A stretch of 64,000 bases of DNA from an uncultured Pseudomonadales bacterium (GCA_947487765.1 CANKXO010000003.1:372001-436000); one strand, 5' to 3'; shown: positions 1-9,539, counted from the stretch's first letter. The notes: a model not told the origin generated them from the letters alone. Made by a program: numbers and translations.

Positions 1-1
1 A

Positions 2-751
2 ATTGGGCGACTTCGAGAATATACTTTTCGACAAGTAGGGGAAGGCACAGGATCGAGTCGTGATCTTGATAACTATGACAAGTATTATCGGCATCTTGTC
101 TTATGGCATAAGGAAAGCCAACAAATTATTGGCGCCTATAGAATTGGCGAAGCTGGGAGACTGATCGCCGAACATGGAGTCAACGGTTTATATACCGCTA
201 GCCTCTATAATTTTTCTGATAAAGCAATCCCGTACCTAAAGCAAGGGCTAGAACTAGGACGCAGTTTTATTCACCCCGATTTTTGGGGAAAATCTAGTCT
301 TGACTATTTATGGCAAGGTATTGGAGCATTTATACGACACAACCCTGAAATACGTTACGTGCTTGGACCTGTTAGTATAAGCGCTGATTACCCCAAAATC
401 TTAACAGATGAGCTGGTTTTCTATTTTAAGAAATACTATCAAGCAGACAAGATGTTAGCTAAAGCCAATAATCCATACCAAATTTCATTACAAGAAGAGC
501 AGCGACTACATTCGCTCTATCTTACATCAAATGCCAAAGAAGGGATGGAACTATTGCAGAAAAATTTTAAAGCCAAAGGCTATAAAATACCTGTTTTATT
601 CAAACAATATACATCTTTATATGAAGAAGATGGTATCAAGTTGCTTGCTTTTAATATTGATCCTGATTTTGCAAATTGCGTTGATGCTTTATTGCTAGGC
701 GATCTGGAAAAATTTAAGAAGAAAAAACGAGAACGCTATATTGGTATATAG
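2..751 (+). CDS. GNAT-family (OlsB/hemolysin-like) N-acyltransferase, 5' truncated by the window
   Basis: The reading frame is open from base 2, so the start lies outside the window; an internal GTG at 359 is not the real start. The visible 249 residues carry the pattern of the Acetyltransf_5/OlsB family: RQVGEGTGSSRDLDNYD near the start, a YRIGEAG strand, LELGRSFIHPDFWGKSSLDY (the acyl-donor binding strand) and LWQGIGAFI. The family transfers acyl groups from acyl-ACP to amines such as ornithine, making aminolipids; this is family knowledge, and the substrate here is not visible. The C-terminus is Lys/Arg-rich. It converges with the GGDEF/EAL gene with only 24 bases between. Confidence 0.75.
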   Translation: MGRLREYTFRQVGEGTGSSRDLDNYDKYYRHLVLWHKESQQIIGAYRIGEAGRLIAEHGVNGLYTASLYNFSDKAIPYLKQGLELGRSFIHPDFWGKSSLDYLWQGIGAFIRHNPEIRYVLGPVSISADYPKILTDELVFYFKKYYQADKMLAKANNPYQISLQEEQRLHSLYLTSNAKEGMELLQKNFKAKGYKIPVLFKQYTSLYEEDGIKLLAFNIDPDFANCVDALLLGDLEKFKKKKRERYIGI

Positions 752-775
752 CTAGTTTTGCAGACAGCTACATTA

Positions 776-2854
776 TTACTTATTTCTCTTTGTTGATATT
801 AATTTCTTTTCAAAGCTATCAATTGACAACGACTTAGAGAAGAAAAAACCTTGCCCGAAATCACATCCGGCTGACTTTAAAAAGTCATACTGCTCTTGTG
901 TTTCAATACCTTCAGCAACAACCTGCAATTTGAGTCGGTGAGCCATAACAATAATTGCCTCACAGAGTGCCTCTTCATTAGACCCTGGGCGCAAATGCTC
1001 AACAAAAGAGCGGTCTATTTTTAAATAATCAATATCAAGCTTCTGCAAATATGCCAGAGAAGAATACCCGGTACCGAAATCATCAAGCGCTACTTGGATA
1101 CCAACATCCCGCAACATTAGTAGCTTATTTACGACGGCCTGATCAGTGTCCATAATCAAGCCTTCTGTAATTTCTATCAATACCGCACCACCTGACAAAC
1201 CAACTGCCTTAAGCCTATCGTGCCAAGTTTCAATTTGATTTTGCCCTTCTCTAAACTGAAGAGGAGAGGCATTAATGCTAATCTGAAAACTCTCGTCGTA
1301 CTGTACTCGCCAATGCCTGACCGTACGCAACACCGTAGAAAAAACCCATTCACCAATACGATTAATAGTGCCGTTTTCTTCTGCAATTGCAACAAATTCA
1401 GCTGAATTTATTGGTCCTCGTTCAGGATGCTCCCATCGCAATAATGCTTCAGCTTTACGAATCCTGCCATCAGAAAAAGAAACAATGGGTTGATATTCGA
1501 GATAAAACTGATCTTGTGACAACGCATCATGCAAGTCTCGACTTAAACGCATTCTATCCAACGCTTTTTCTTGCATTTTTTCAGTAAAATACTGAAAACA
1601 ATTCCGCCCATTATTTTTAGCGAAATACATCGCTTGATCGGATTTTTTTAATAATCCATCAACATCAATCGCATCATCGGGGAAAAAGGCTATACCTATA
1701 CTGGTTGAAATAAATGCTTTATTAACATCTAAGACAAATGGTTCAGATAATGAATCCAGTATGCTATTAGCAATACGGTCTATGTGAACAACATCTTCAA
1801 CCTGCTCTATCGTAATACAGAATTCATCCCCACCTAGACGACAAACGGTATCCGCTTCGCGGACGCACCCATTCAGCCTTCGCCCCGCCTCTTTTAGTAA
1901 TTTATCACCAACATCGTGACCCAAGGTATCATTCACCTCTTTAAACTTATCAAGGTCCAGAGATAATACGGCTATTTTTGATTTATTTCTCTGTGCTTTT
2001 TTTATTGCCTGCTCTAACCTGTCATGCAACATATTGCGATTGGGTAAGCGAGTCAACATATCGTAGTTAGCCTGCTCCCAAATTAACGCTTCAGATTTTT
2101 TACGCTCCGTTATATCGCGGATAATCGCTAATAAATACTCAAAATCATCTTGCATTAAGTGGCTGACACTCACCTCGACAGGAAAAGTATATCCATCCTT
2201 ATGGCGATGCTCCCCAAGCAATAACATATGTTTTTGCTTACGCATCTGCTCAACATGCTCTTGCCAGGAGACATCATCCGGCATGGTAGATTCGATATCA
2301 GTTACCTTCAGAGATAACATTTTTTCATAGGTATGTCCCAGGCTTTCACAACCTTGGATATTCACATCGAGTATTTTCCCATTATTAGGATCAATGATCA
2401 GCATCGCATCACGAGAAGCATTCACCATAGAACGGAATAAATCAGCTGATTTTTCCATTTTTTTACGGTATTCGATATCAATAATCTGCGCAACAAAACG
2501 CTCAACGTTCCCTTTTACATCTTTGACTGCGACCATAGAAATAAAGCCCAGTATAGTTGAGCCATTCTTATGTCGATAACGCTTTTCCATTGTGACAGGA
2601 GAGTCTGGATTTTCCAGTAACTTTTGGCGAATCTGCTGACTCATATGAGAGTCGTCTTCATGAGAGATAATTAGGTCGGGCTGATAAATCTCCTCCTCCG
2701 TATAACCTAGCATATTCATTAATGCGGGATTTACATATTCAAAGCTGCCATCTATTCGCGAAATAATCATGCCCACATGAGCAACATTTAAAATATTGAA
2801 TAATTCACTATTGGAGAACTGATGTTTTTTATCTTCTATTCCATCCATAATCAC
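776..2854 (-). CDS. PAS-PAS-GGDEF-EAL cyclic-di-GMP signalling protein
   Basis: 692 residues. Two PAS sensor domains (about residues 15-130 and 135-255) precede a diguanylate cyclase domain with an intact GGDEF motif and an EAL phosphodiesterase domain with an intact EALLRW. An RxxD inhibitory site (READ) lies exactly five residues before GGDEF, so product inhibition should work. DDFGTGYSSLAYL and DYLKIDRSFV show that the EAL metal-binding and catalytic residues are kept. No membrane segment or signal peptide is visible, so it is probably a cytosolic sensor with both activities. The ligand of the PAS domains cannot be read from sequence. The start could be residue 1 or the ATG two codons later. 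Confidence 0.93.
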   Translation of the reverse strand: MIMDGIEDKKHQFSNSELFNILNVAHVGMIISRIDGSFEYVNPALMNMLGYTEEEIYQPDLIISHEDDSHMSQQIRQKLLENPDSPVTMEKRYRHKNGSTILGFISMVAVKDVKGNVERFVAQIIDIEYRKKMEKSADLFRSMVNASRDAMLIIDPNNGKILDVNIQGCESLGHTYEKMLSLKVTDIESTMPDDVSWQEHVEQMRKQKHMLLLGEHRHKDGYTFPVEVSVSHLMQDDFEYLLAIIRDITERKKSEALIWEQANYDMLTRLPNRNMLHDRLEQAIKKAQRNKSKIAVLSLDLDKFKEVNDTLGHDVGDKLLKEAGRRLNGCVREADTVCRLGGDEFCITIEQVEDVVHIDRIANSILDSLSEPFVLDVNKAFISTSIGIAFFPDDAIDVDGLLKKSDQAMYFAKNNGRNCFQYFTEKMQEKALDRMRLSRDLHDALSQDQFYLEYQPIVSFSDGRIRKAEALLRWEHPERGPINSAEFVAIAEENGTINRIGEWVFSTVLRTVRHWRVQYDESFQISINASPLQFREGQNQIETWHDRLKAVGLSGGAVLIEITEGLIMDTDQAVVNKLLMLRDVGIQVALDDFGTGYSSLAYLQKLDIDYLKIDRSFVEHLRPGSNEEALCEAIIVMAHRLKLQVVAEGIETQEQYDFLKSAGCDFGQGFFFSKSLSIDSFEKKLISTKRNK

Positions 2855-3002
2855 ATAACATCACGCAGACAAATCATTTTACACACTTTATTACAGCACA
2901 GGCTCTATAGCATCGCAATCTCAGCCTGCCAGACCATTTTACCCTCCCAACTATTCAGGGTATGATCTGGCACAAAACTAAAAATAATAACGCGAGGACA
3001 TT

Positions 3003-3893
3003 ATGCGCTGGAAATCAGGTCGCCGCAGCCAAAATATCGAAGACCAAAGAGGCCGCCGCCCAGCAAGAACGGGCATGGGGGGCAGATCGCCCTTATTACG
3101 CTTACTTCCGATGTTACTCGGCAAGCGATTTGGAAAATATGGCATATTTATTATTTTAGCTATTGTGGGGGCGCAATATCTGGGTATCAACATCCCCTTT
3201 CTCTCTGGCAACAATAATTTAAGTAGCGGCCAAACTCAATCACAACACATTAATCCAGCCCAGCAAGAACTGGCTGAATTTGTCTCTGTCGTCCTTGCGG
3301 ACACAGAAGACACTTGGAACCCTCTTTTTCAGCAAATGGGAAAGCGTTATCAAGAGCCCAAATTAGTTTTATTTTCAGGCGCTGTTCGATCAGCCTGCGG
3401 TACTGCAAACTCAGCTGTCGGGCCGTTTTATTGCCCTGCCGATCAAAAAGTGTATATCGACCTCAGCTTTTATGATGATCTAAAAAACCGCCATGGTGCA
3501 CCAGGTGATTTTGCACAGGCATACGTCATTGCTCACGAGGTTGGACACCATGTTCAAACACTACTTGGTATATCAAGCCAAGTCAGGCAGGCTCAAAGCA
3601 AGGTATCAAAAACCCAAGCCAATCAACTCTCTGTTAAACAAGAGCTACAGGCAGATTGCTTCTCTGGCATGTGGGCTTATCATGCAAATAGGGCTCGGCA
3701 AGTCGTAGAGCCTGGCGATATTGAAGAAGCCTTAACAGCTGCTTCTGCCATTGGCGATGATACCCTGCAACGACAAGCACAAGGTTATGTAAGGCCGGAA
3801 TCGTTTACACACGGCTCAGCGAAACAAAGAGTAAAATGGTTTAAAGAAGGTTTTAAAACGGGCAAGATAGAAAGCTGTAATACGTTCAAATAA
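3003..3893 (+). CDS. ypfJ: YpfJ-family neutral zinc metallopeptidase
   Basis: 296 residues. A basic cytosolic N-terminus (MRWKSGRRSQNIEDQRG) is followed by one membrane segment (about residues 44-62) and a periplasmic zinc-peptidase domain. The HExxH motif is in VIAHEVGHHVQTLLG near residue 178, with a further QADCFSGMWA helix that supplies the third zinc ligand in this family (PF04228). Cys pairs (SACGTANSAVGPFYC) are consistent with a periplasmic location. A GAGG ribosome-binding site sits 7 bases before the ATG. The natural substrate of this family is unknown. Confidence 0.92.
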   Translation: MRWKSGRRSQNIEDQRGRRPARTGMGGRSPLLRLLPMLLGKRFGKYGIFIILAIVGAQYLGINIPFLSGNNNLSSGQTQSQHINPAQQELAEFVSVVLADTEDTWNPLFQQMGKRYQEPKLVLFSGAVRSACGTANSAVGPFYCPADQKVYIDLSFYDDLKNRHGAPGDFAQAYVIAHEVGHHVQTLLGISSQVRQAQSKVSKTQANQLSVKQELQADCFSGMWAYHANRARQVVEPGDIEEALTAASAIGDDTLQRQAQGYVRPESFTHGSAKQRVKWFKEGFKTGKIESCNTFK

Positions 3894-3964
3894 ATTTTAT
3901 CCTTTTATTATAAGATGACAAATAGTCTGCAGAGCACTACCTACAGGCTATTGCCACCCTGAAA

Positions 3965-4210
3965 CTATGAACGATCAAAGTTCATTATTCGGCTATTTAA
4001 GACAAACTTCCCTTCTTGCTCAAACGTGTCTTTCAAGCAGCGCTGAATAGAGTCCATCACAACGTCATACTCACCGAATACCTGTGTACTCATGCGATTA
4101 CATTGCACCTCTATATCTTCGCAAGCACTAATTGCTGCGATAAAAGCTCTAATGGGTTCGACATAATTCTCATTAAGGGGGTAAAGAGAAAGATCAACAG
4201 AAATTTTCAT
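3965..4210 (-). CDS. YkoF/MTH1187-like thiamine-binding family protein
   Basis: 81 residues. The start MKISVDLSLYPL followed by YVEPIRAFIAAI matches the small ferredoxin-like fold of the DUF77/YkoF family, in which members bind thiamine or pyrimidine precursors. This is a family match by pattern only; the ligand is inferred. It is a single small cytosolic gene between ypfJ and the DUF1127 gene with no obvious operon partner. Confidence 0.6.
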   Translation of the reverse strand: MKISVDLSLYPLNENYVEPIRAFIAAISACEDIEVQCNRMSTQVFGEYDVVMDSIQRCLKDTFEQEGKFVLNSRIMNFDRS

Positions 4211-4362
4211 ACAGGCCTCACAATCATTAATACAAATAGTTTACCTGCTTGTATCTACGGTAATCAATAAAGAGAAAACACCACTGCCCGCACGCTAAAT
4301 TACTACTTTAATTCTATTATCCCAACTCATCGAAGTATTTCTTTCAAATAATCCGCCCAGAA

Positions 4363-4398
4363 ATAAAAAAACCGCCATCAACTGGCGGCCAAAAAAAC
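4363..4398. terminator. Bidirectional hairpin terminator
   Basis: CCGCCA-TCAAC-TGGCGG stem-loop flanked by an A-run on the left and an A-run on the right. On the minus strand this gives a GC stem followed by a U-run, directly downstream of the DUF1127 gene. Confidence 0.8.
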
Positions 4399-4436
4399 AT
4401 AGATACTTAAGTCATTTTTTACAAAAAAGCGCTGAA

Positions 4437-4661
4437 TTAGATAATCCAAAATGGCTTTTTTACTTCTCTTTCTGCTTGCTCAACAGTCAATCCGATATCA
4501 TCCAATTGATCTATCGTTAATCTAGCCAACTGCTTGCGAGTACGGTGGTTACGTCGGTAAAGAGCGATTGTATAGCTCATTTTTACGTACCAAGGCTGCT
4601 TAGAATTCTTAATGGGCAAAAGAGTATATTGACTCGTTAATATAGCGCGATCTGGTTTCAT
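4437..4661 (-). CDS. DUF1127 (YjiS-like) small protein
   Basis: 74 residues. The C-terminal half (RTRKQLARLTIDQLDDIGLT then EQAEREVKKPFW) is a textbook DUF1127 motif: a basic Arg-rich helix, an LDDIGL turn and a terminal PFW. Members of this family are small RNA-binding or regulatory proteins; the role here is unknown. It is divergently transcribed from a MocR regulator, and the shared intergenic region holds the MocR-type boxes, so regulation by that neighbour is likely (inference). Confidence 0.85.
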   Translation of the reverse strand: MKPDRAILTSQYTLLPIKNSKQPWYVKMSYTIALYRRNHRTRKQLARLTIDQLDDIGLTVEQAEREVKKPFWII

Positions 4662-4763
4662 TGCTATTCCTCCTAAGTTATTCCAATCAACTCATCTCAC
4701 TGTATCGATAGAATACTTAATTACCCCAGAACAATACAGATTCAGAAACAAAAAATTCAAAGC

Positions 4764-4817
4764 AGTACAGATTGATAAAAACTGTACTGTCATGCTATGG
4801 TTACAGGGATCTGTACT
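4764..4817. promoter_or_regulatory. Probable MocR operator: three CTGTACT boxes
   Basis: AGTACAG at 4764-4770 is followed by inverted CTGTACT at 4782-4788 and a direct repeat CTGTACT at 4811-4817. One inverted and one direct pair with spacing near two to three helix turns fits how GntR-type MocR regulators (for example PdxR) bind. The boxes lie just before the regulator start and face the divergent DUF1127 gene. Confidence 0.6.
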
Positions 4818-4865
4818 GGTAAATTAGTAAGAATTGATAGCTGTAATGCTCTTATAGGAGAAGTG

Positions 4866-6302
4866 ATGAAACTCTACGAACAACTAGCCGAAGAATTCGC
4901 CACTCGCATCGATAATGGATACTTCCAGCCGGGCGACAAACTGCCCTCTATTCGGCAAATTAGCGAAGCTCACCATGTCAGCATTTCTACTGTTCAAGAG
5001 GCTTACCGCTTACTGGAAGAAAGAAGCTTGGCCGAAGCCCGACCTAAATCTGGTTACTATGTCCTGAGCTCCAAACCCTCATTAGATATGCCTGATATTA
5101 GTCGACCTAGTGAAAAACCACTTGAAGTCTCACAATGGGAATTAGTCGTCAAGCTTTTACATAGTCATGAACAAGATGGCGCATTGGCGATGGGCAAAGG
5201 GACTCCTGATGTTAGCGTCAACAGCTTACAACCCTTGGCAAAAATCATGTCCAGCATCAGCCGTCGCAAGGATATCAGCCTGTTAACTTACGACTCTCTA
5301 CAAGGTGCTAAAGAACTCCGCTTGCAAATTGCCAGACTCATGGTGGACTCTGGGTGCCGCTTACACCCAGATGATATCGTCCTTACTAGTGGTTGCCAGG
5401 AAGCATTGGCCTGCAGCATGCGTGCCGTGGCTCAAGCCGGCGACATCGTGGCTATTGAATCTCCCAGTTTTTACGGCTCGATGCAAACTATTCAGGCAAT
5501 CGGTTTAAAAGCACTGGAAATCCCAACTCACCCTGAAACAGGCATCAGCCTAGAGGCTTTAGAACTAGCACTAGAGCAATGGCCAATCAAAGTGGTACAG
5601 CTCACTCCCATTTGCAATAACCCTCTAGGTTACACGATGCCAGATGCCAATAAAGTACGGCTCATTGAGCTAGCAAACCAATATGATATAGCAATTATCG
5701 AGGATGATATCTACGGTGACTTGGCGTATACCTACCCTCGACCACGAACGATTAAATCGTTTGATACAGAAGGAAGAGTCTTGTTTTGCTCCTCCTTTTC
5801 CAAAACCATATCCCCTGCCTTTCGCACAGGCTGGAGTGCCCCTGGTCGTTACATACAACAAGTGAAGCATATGAAATATGTATCCACCGCGTGCGGATCG
5901 ATATTACAACCTCGAGCTATTGCTGAATTTATTGCACAAGGGCACTATGAACGCCATATTCGCAAAATGCGTACTCAATATTTAAAAAATAGAGATAGGA
6001 TGATTGATTGGGTAACACGCTATTTTCCTGAAGGAACAAAAATATCGTATCCTCAAGGTGGTTTTTTATTATGGGTTGAATTACCTAAGAATATTGATAC
6101 CGTTGATTTAAATGAACAATTAGTCGAAGAAGGTATCAGTATTGCACCGGGCATATTATTTACAGCATCGAAAAAATATCAGCATTGCTTACGATTAAAC
6201 TATGTGAATGAAGTCAATGGAGATATCAAAGATGCCATAAAAACTATTGGCTGCATAGCAAAAAAATACAATCCTATTATGCCGTTACTATATAATGCAT
6301 AA
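4866..6302 (+). CDS. MocR-type GntR regulator with aminotransferase-like domain
   Basis: 478 residues from the chosen ATG. A GntR winged helix (about residues 1-75: GYFQPGDKLPSIRQISEAHH, HVSISTVQEAYRLLEE) is fused to a fold-type I aminotransferase domain with the PLP lysine in SSFSKTISPAFRTGW and the aspartate in EDDIYGDL. Such proteins use PLP or a PLP adduct as effector. The upstream in-frame ATG at 4797 was rejected because AGGAG at 4856-4860 sits just before the ATG at 4866 and the family begins with MxLYEQLA. The target may be the divergent DUF1127 gene, itself, or both. Confidence 0.9.
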   Translation: MKLYEQLAEEFATRIDNGYFQPGDKLPSIRQISEAHHVSISTVQEAYRLLEERSLAEARPKSGYYVLSSKPSLDMPDISRPSEKPLEVSQWELVVKLLHSHEQDGALAMGKGTPDVSVNSLQPLAKIMSSISRRKDISLLTYDSLQGAKELRLQIARLMVDSGCRLHPDDIVLTSGCQEALACSMRAVAQAGDIVAIESPSFYGSMQTIQAIGLKALEIPTHPETGISLEALELALEQWPIKVVQLTPICNNPLGYTMPDANKVRLIELANQYDIAIIEDDIYGDLAYTYPRPRTIKSFDTEGRVLFCSSFSKTISPAFRTGWSAPGRYIQQVKHMKYVSTACGSILQPRAIAEFIAQGHYERHIRKMRTQYLKNRDRMIDWVTRYFPEGTKISYPQGGFLLWVELPKNIDTVDLNEQLVEEGISIAPGILFTASKKYQHCLRLNYVNEVNGDIKDAIKTIGCIAKKYNPIMPLLYNA

Positions 6303-6373
6303 CTATGTTAACTTTTAATATAAAGTGATTTCAAAAGTTGACATAAAGTTATTTTAACCACAAAGGATTAACA

Positions 6374-6835
6374 ATGATAAATGTAAATATATTTTTTCTT
6401 AGCTTTATTCTATTAGTTATAACTGGATGCACTTCAGTCGGGGAAGTCCAAAAACCATACACACCAGAAGATAGCGATAAGTTTACCTATCAAATTGAGA
6501 ATAGTAGCATCGCATCAAAAGAAGCAGTTTCTATATTAAAGAAAAGATTAGAGTCCCAGCTTGCCAGCAACAATATACTTTCTGAAAATGACAACGAAAA
6601 CACAAAAGACATTAAAATTACTTTTAATCATTACAGAATGAGGCATGGTGCATCACGTGCGCTAGTAGGTGTATTCGCAGGAGCTGACAAAATTGACACT
6701 ACAATAACAATAACTCAAGGCGATATTCATCTAGGTGAATTTATCGTTAAATCTTCAAATGCAAGTGCCTGGGGAACATCTAGAGGCTTAATTGAAGCCC
6801 ATGCAGATAAGATCATTAACTATCTAAAAAAATAA
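6374..6835 (+). CDS. DUF4410-like lipoprotein
   Basis: 153 residues with a lipoprotein signal peptide and lipobox VITGCTS (mature Cys at residue 19). The mature part has the DUF4410-style features: a predicted strand with ITFNHYRMRHGASRAL, a small glycine-rich turn VGVFAGADK and a final AWGTSRGLIEAHADKIINYL helix. Outer-membrane or periplasmic location is expected. Function unknown. Confidence 0.65.
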   Translation: MINVNIFFLSFILLVITGCTSVGEVQKPYTPEDSDKFTYQIENSSIASKEAVSILKKRLESQLASNNILSENDNENTKDIKITFNHYRMRHGASRALVGVFAGADKIDTTITITQGDIHLGEFIVKSSNASAWGTSRGLIEAHADKIINYLKK

Positions 6836-6840
6836 TCGGC

Positions 6841-6878
6841 ATATAAGGGTTTTATTTTAAGCAACAAAGCCCTTATAT
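6841..6878. terminator. Bidirectional hairpin between convergent genes
   Basis: ATATAAGGG and CCCTTATAT form a 9-bp stem (plus a further G-C pair next to it) around a 20-base loop, between the convergent ends of the lipoprotein gene and the cysteine desulfurase gene. Confidence 0.6.
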
Positions 6879-6879
6879 A

Positions 6880-8514
6880 TTACCGTTCAGCATAGTCAAA
6901 AACTGATTTTAATATTGCATTAACACCATTAACCCTCGATTGACTCAAGTGCTTTTCTAGACCCAAATCTAAAAAATATTGCTGAAAATCAATCGCTAGA
7001 ATTGTTTCTTTTTTTTCTCCAAATACTCGACACAAAATTACTGCAGCCAACCCCTTTACAACAGCTGAATCACTATCAACCCAGAAATAATATTTTCCTT
7101 CTTTTTTCTCTCCTGACAACCATAAAAAGGATTCGCAACCTACCACTAAATTCTCTTCAGACCTCAATCGAGGACGCGATGGCAACAAGCTCCCCCACTG
7201 CATTATTTTCTTATATCGATGCTGCCAATTATTCAATCCATATAATTCTCTATAATCTAACAAACTAACATCAAAATAACCCTTCTCTTTCGGTAGAAGA
7301 TATGGTTGAGAGTTTTCTCTCAAAAAGCCTTCAAAAGAAGAAACACATTTATCAATATCCTCACGTGTATTATAAGCGGCTAGAGAAATGCGCAAAACGC
7401 TTCTTACATTCAACGATCGAAATAGGGGTTGCGCACAATGGTTCCCTACTCTGACTGCAATATTTTCTTCATCTAACCAGAAACCAATATCTGCCATCGA
7501 ATACTGATTTGAAGCAAGCGTGGCTATACCTATATTGCTTTTTTTATCTCCAACCAAATAAATTTCCGGATACTTATCACATAACTTATTTATTTTTTCG
7601 TATAGGTAGCCAGTTAATAAATTTTCATACTGAACCATCTGCGCTCTATCTTGCTTACTCCAAAAGTCAAAACAAGCACTTAAAGCAGCAATGGCAGACA
7701 AGGGAGATGTTCCTCCTTCAAATCGTTCGGGACCAGTAACATAATAACTCTTGTGCAACTCTACATTATCAATCATTTCGCCACCAAATTTTAATGGCAG
7801 CAAACAACTTAACAATGACTCACGTCCATAAAGCAATCCAACGCCTGTAGGGCCATAGAACTTATGCGCAGAACAAACAAAAAAATCACACGGCCAACTT
7901 TTTATATCTACTGGCTTATGCGCTACTAATTGGGAACCATCTAAAACAATAATAATATCTGGATATTGTTTTTTTATTTCCCTAAGGCTATTTAAATCTG
8001 TAACTAAACCCAAGGCGTTACTAGCAGCCGTTACTGATATTATTTTAGTTTTTTTATTAACAAGACTCTTTACATTATTTAAGTTTATTTCTGCAAAGAC
8101 CAGCTTAGCATTAGATGAGTGGCAAACCTCCTGCCAAGGAACAATATTCGCATGATGTTCAACAAGACTTAAAATGATTTCATCACCCGAGGACAGCTTA
8201 TCTCTAAATCCATTCGCAATAATGTTTAAGCTTTCCGTCGCTCCTGATGTAAATACAATAGTATTTTTGGATTCTGCACCAATAAATTCAGCTGCCTGCA
8301 ATCGAGCTTTTTCTAATAGATTTGTAGCCACACGCGCTAAGCGATGGCTTGAGCGGTTAGCATTACCGTTCGCTTTAGTATAAAAATCTACAATAGCATC
8401 AATAACACACTGAGGCTTTTGCGTCGTCGCTGCGTTATCTAAATAAACCAATGATTGATTTTCAGAATGATCGAACAATGGAAATTGACTTTTAAAATAG
8501 ATTGGATCAAACAT
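6880..8514 (-). CDS. CsdA-CsdE fusion: cysteine desulfurase with C-terminal SufE-type sulfur acceptor
   Basis: 544 residues, too long for a desulfurase alone. Residues 1-405 are a SufS/CsdA-type class V aminotransferase: PLP lysine K218 in CSAHKFYGPTG and the persulfide cysteine C360 in RVGNHCAQP. Residues 410-544 are a SufE/CsdE domain with its acceptor cysteine C460 in LVVGCESFLWL. The enzyme takes sulfur from cysteine and passes it to its own acceptor domain; in E. coli the two parts are the separate genes csdA and csdE, which feed Fe-S or tRNA (TcdA) sulfur routes. It ends seven bases from a TatD gene, so they are probably co-transcribed. Confidence 0.92.
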   Translation of the reverse strand: MFDPIYFKSQFPLFDHSENQSLVYLDNAATTQKPQCVIDAIVDFYTKANGNANRSSHRLARVATNLLEKARLQAAEFIGAESKNTIVFTSGATESLNIIANGFRDKLSSGDEIILSLVEHHANIVPWQEVCHSSNAKLVFAEINLNNVKSLVNKKTKIISVTAASNALGLVTDLNSLREIKKQYPDIIIVLDGSQLVAHKPVDIKSWPCDFFVCSAHKFYGPTGVGLLYGRESLLSCLLPLKFGGEMIDNVELHKSYYVTGPERFEGGTSPLSAIAALSACFDFWSKQDRAQMVQYENLLTGYLYEKINKLCDKYPEIYLVGDKKSNIGIATLASNQYSMADIGFWLDEENIAVRVGNHCAQPLFRSLNVRSVLRISLAAYNTREDIDKCVSSFEGFLRENSQPYLLPKEKGYFDVSLLDYRELYGLNNWQHRYKKIMQWGSLLPSRPRLRSEENLVVGCESFLWLSGEKKEGKYYFWVDSDSAVVKGLAAVILCRVFGEKKETILAIDFQQYFLDLGLEKHLSQSRVNGVNAILKSVFDYAER

Positions 8515-8520
8515 TACTTT

Positions 8521-9393
8521 TTAAAGTGTTAATCGAAATAATCGGACGTAATTTTCTGTTGTAGTTTGAGTAATTTTTTCAATGTGTTCGCTCCGCAATT
8601 TGGCCAATGCATACACAACATTAATAAGGTGTAGAGGATTATTCGGCTCACCTTGATATCCACATAAAGGCATATCTGGTGCATCAGTTTCCAATAGTAA
8701 TGACTCAAGCGGCATTGAAGCAATTGTGTTTCGGGTTTTATTCGCACGGGAGTATGTAATACTCCCCCCTACGCCTAAATAAAAACCTAACGCCCAATAT
8801 TGTTTGGCTAACTCTAGGCTACCTGTAAACCCATGAATAACACCACCCGCTGCAGGACGATAATGTGACAATATTTTGATAGTTTCATTATGAGTATTAC
8901 GCACATGAATGATAATAGGCAACTTCAGCTCAGTCGCAAGCTGCACTTGTTGCTCAAAAAATGCCGTTTGCAATGTCATTGAAGCTTCAATCTGCTTATC
9001 TAAACCACACTCTCCTATCGCAATACATTGTGGCTTTTTTAAATATTCTTGCAACAATGCCAACTGATCAGCTGGTAACCCTGTAGCTTCAAACGCCCTA
9101 TCTTTAGGTAAATCACCTGTATGCAAACTGCTTTTACTTAATTTATCTTTAGATATAATGTCAAATACTTGCTGTACCCACCAAGGATGAATACCCACCG
9201 CCATCTCAATGCCCGGATGCCTTTGAGATATGGCATCAGCTTTTGACCACTGTTCAGGATGGGTGCCAGGAATCAAAAGGCGATGAATTTTTCGATGGCG
9301 GCACAACTCCCACAATGCCGTACGCTCAGCATCAAACACTTCAAAATCAAAATGACAGTGACTATCGACTAAAGACCCCACCAAAGGGCTCAT
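8521..9393 (-). CDS. TatD-family metal-dependent hydrolase/DNase
   Basis: About 290 residues from the chosen start. TIM-barrel amidohydrolase with the TatD metal ligands: HxH in DSHCHFD, GECGLDK, IIHVRNTHNE, IHGFTGS and LLETDAPDMPL. Family members act as 3'-5' exonucleases or D-aminoacyl-tRNA deacylases. The frame stays open back to an ATG at 9549 that has an AAAGGGG ribosome-binding site, but those 52 extra residues have no counterpart in TatD proteins and overlap a strong promoter for the opposite gene. The start is therefore uncertain; 9393 fits the family. Confidence 0.82.
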   Translation of the reverse strand: MSPLVGSLVDSHCHFDFEVFDAERTALWELCRHRKIHRLLIPGTHPEQWSKADAISQRHPGIEMAVGIHPWWVQQVFDIISKDKLSKSSLHTGDLPKDRAFEATGLPADQLALLQEYLKKPQCIAIGECGLDKQIEASMTLQTAFFEQQVQLATELKLPIIIHVRNTHNETIKILSHYRPAAGGVIHGFTGSLELAKQYWALGFYLGVGGSITYSRANKTRNTIASMPLESLLLETDAPDMPLCGYQGEPNNPLHLINVVYALAKLRSEHIEKITQTTTENYVRLFRLTL

Positions 9394-9510
9394 TACTTTG
9401 TCATCATCAGAAGAAAACCGTTCTAAAAAAGTATATTCGGGCATACGGGAAATAATAGCACTATAGCAACCAATTAGATAAAGACTGTGGCTTATCGCTG
9501 GATCATTATA

Positions 9511-9539
9511 TTGGTTATAAAGAAGAATTTGCGTATAAT
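9511..9539 (+). promoter_or_regulatory. Sigma-70 promoter of the 69-residue gene
   Basis: TTGGTT at 9511-9516, a 17-base spacer and a perfect TATAAT at 9534-9539. The gene start follows 46 bases later with AGAGGAAAGG as ribosome-binding site. Confidence 0.7.

Noticed and set aside
4797-4865. Earlier start of the MocR regulator
   Set aside because: The part has no family similarity and overlaps the operator boxes; AGGAG points to 4866.
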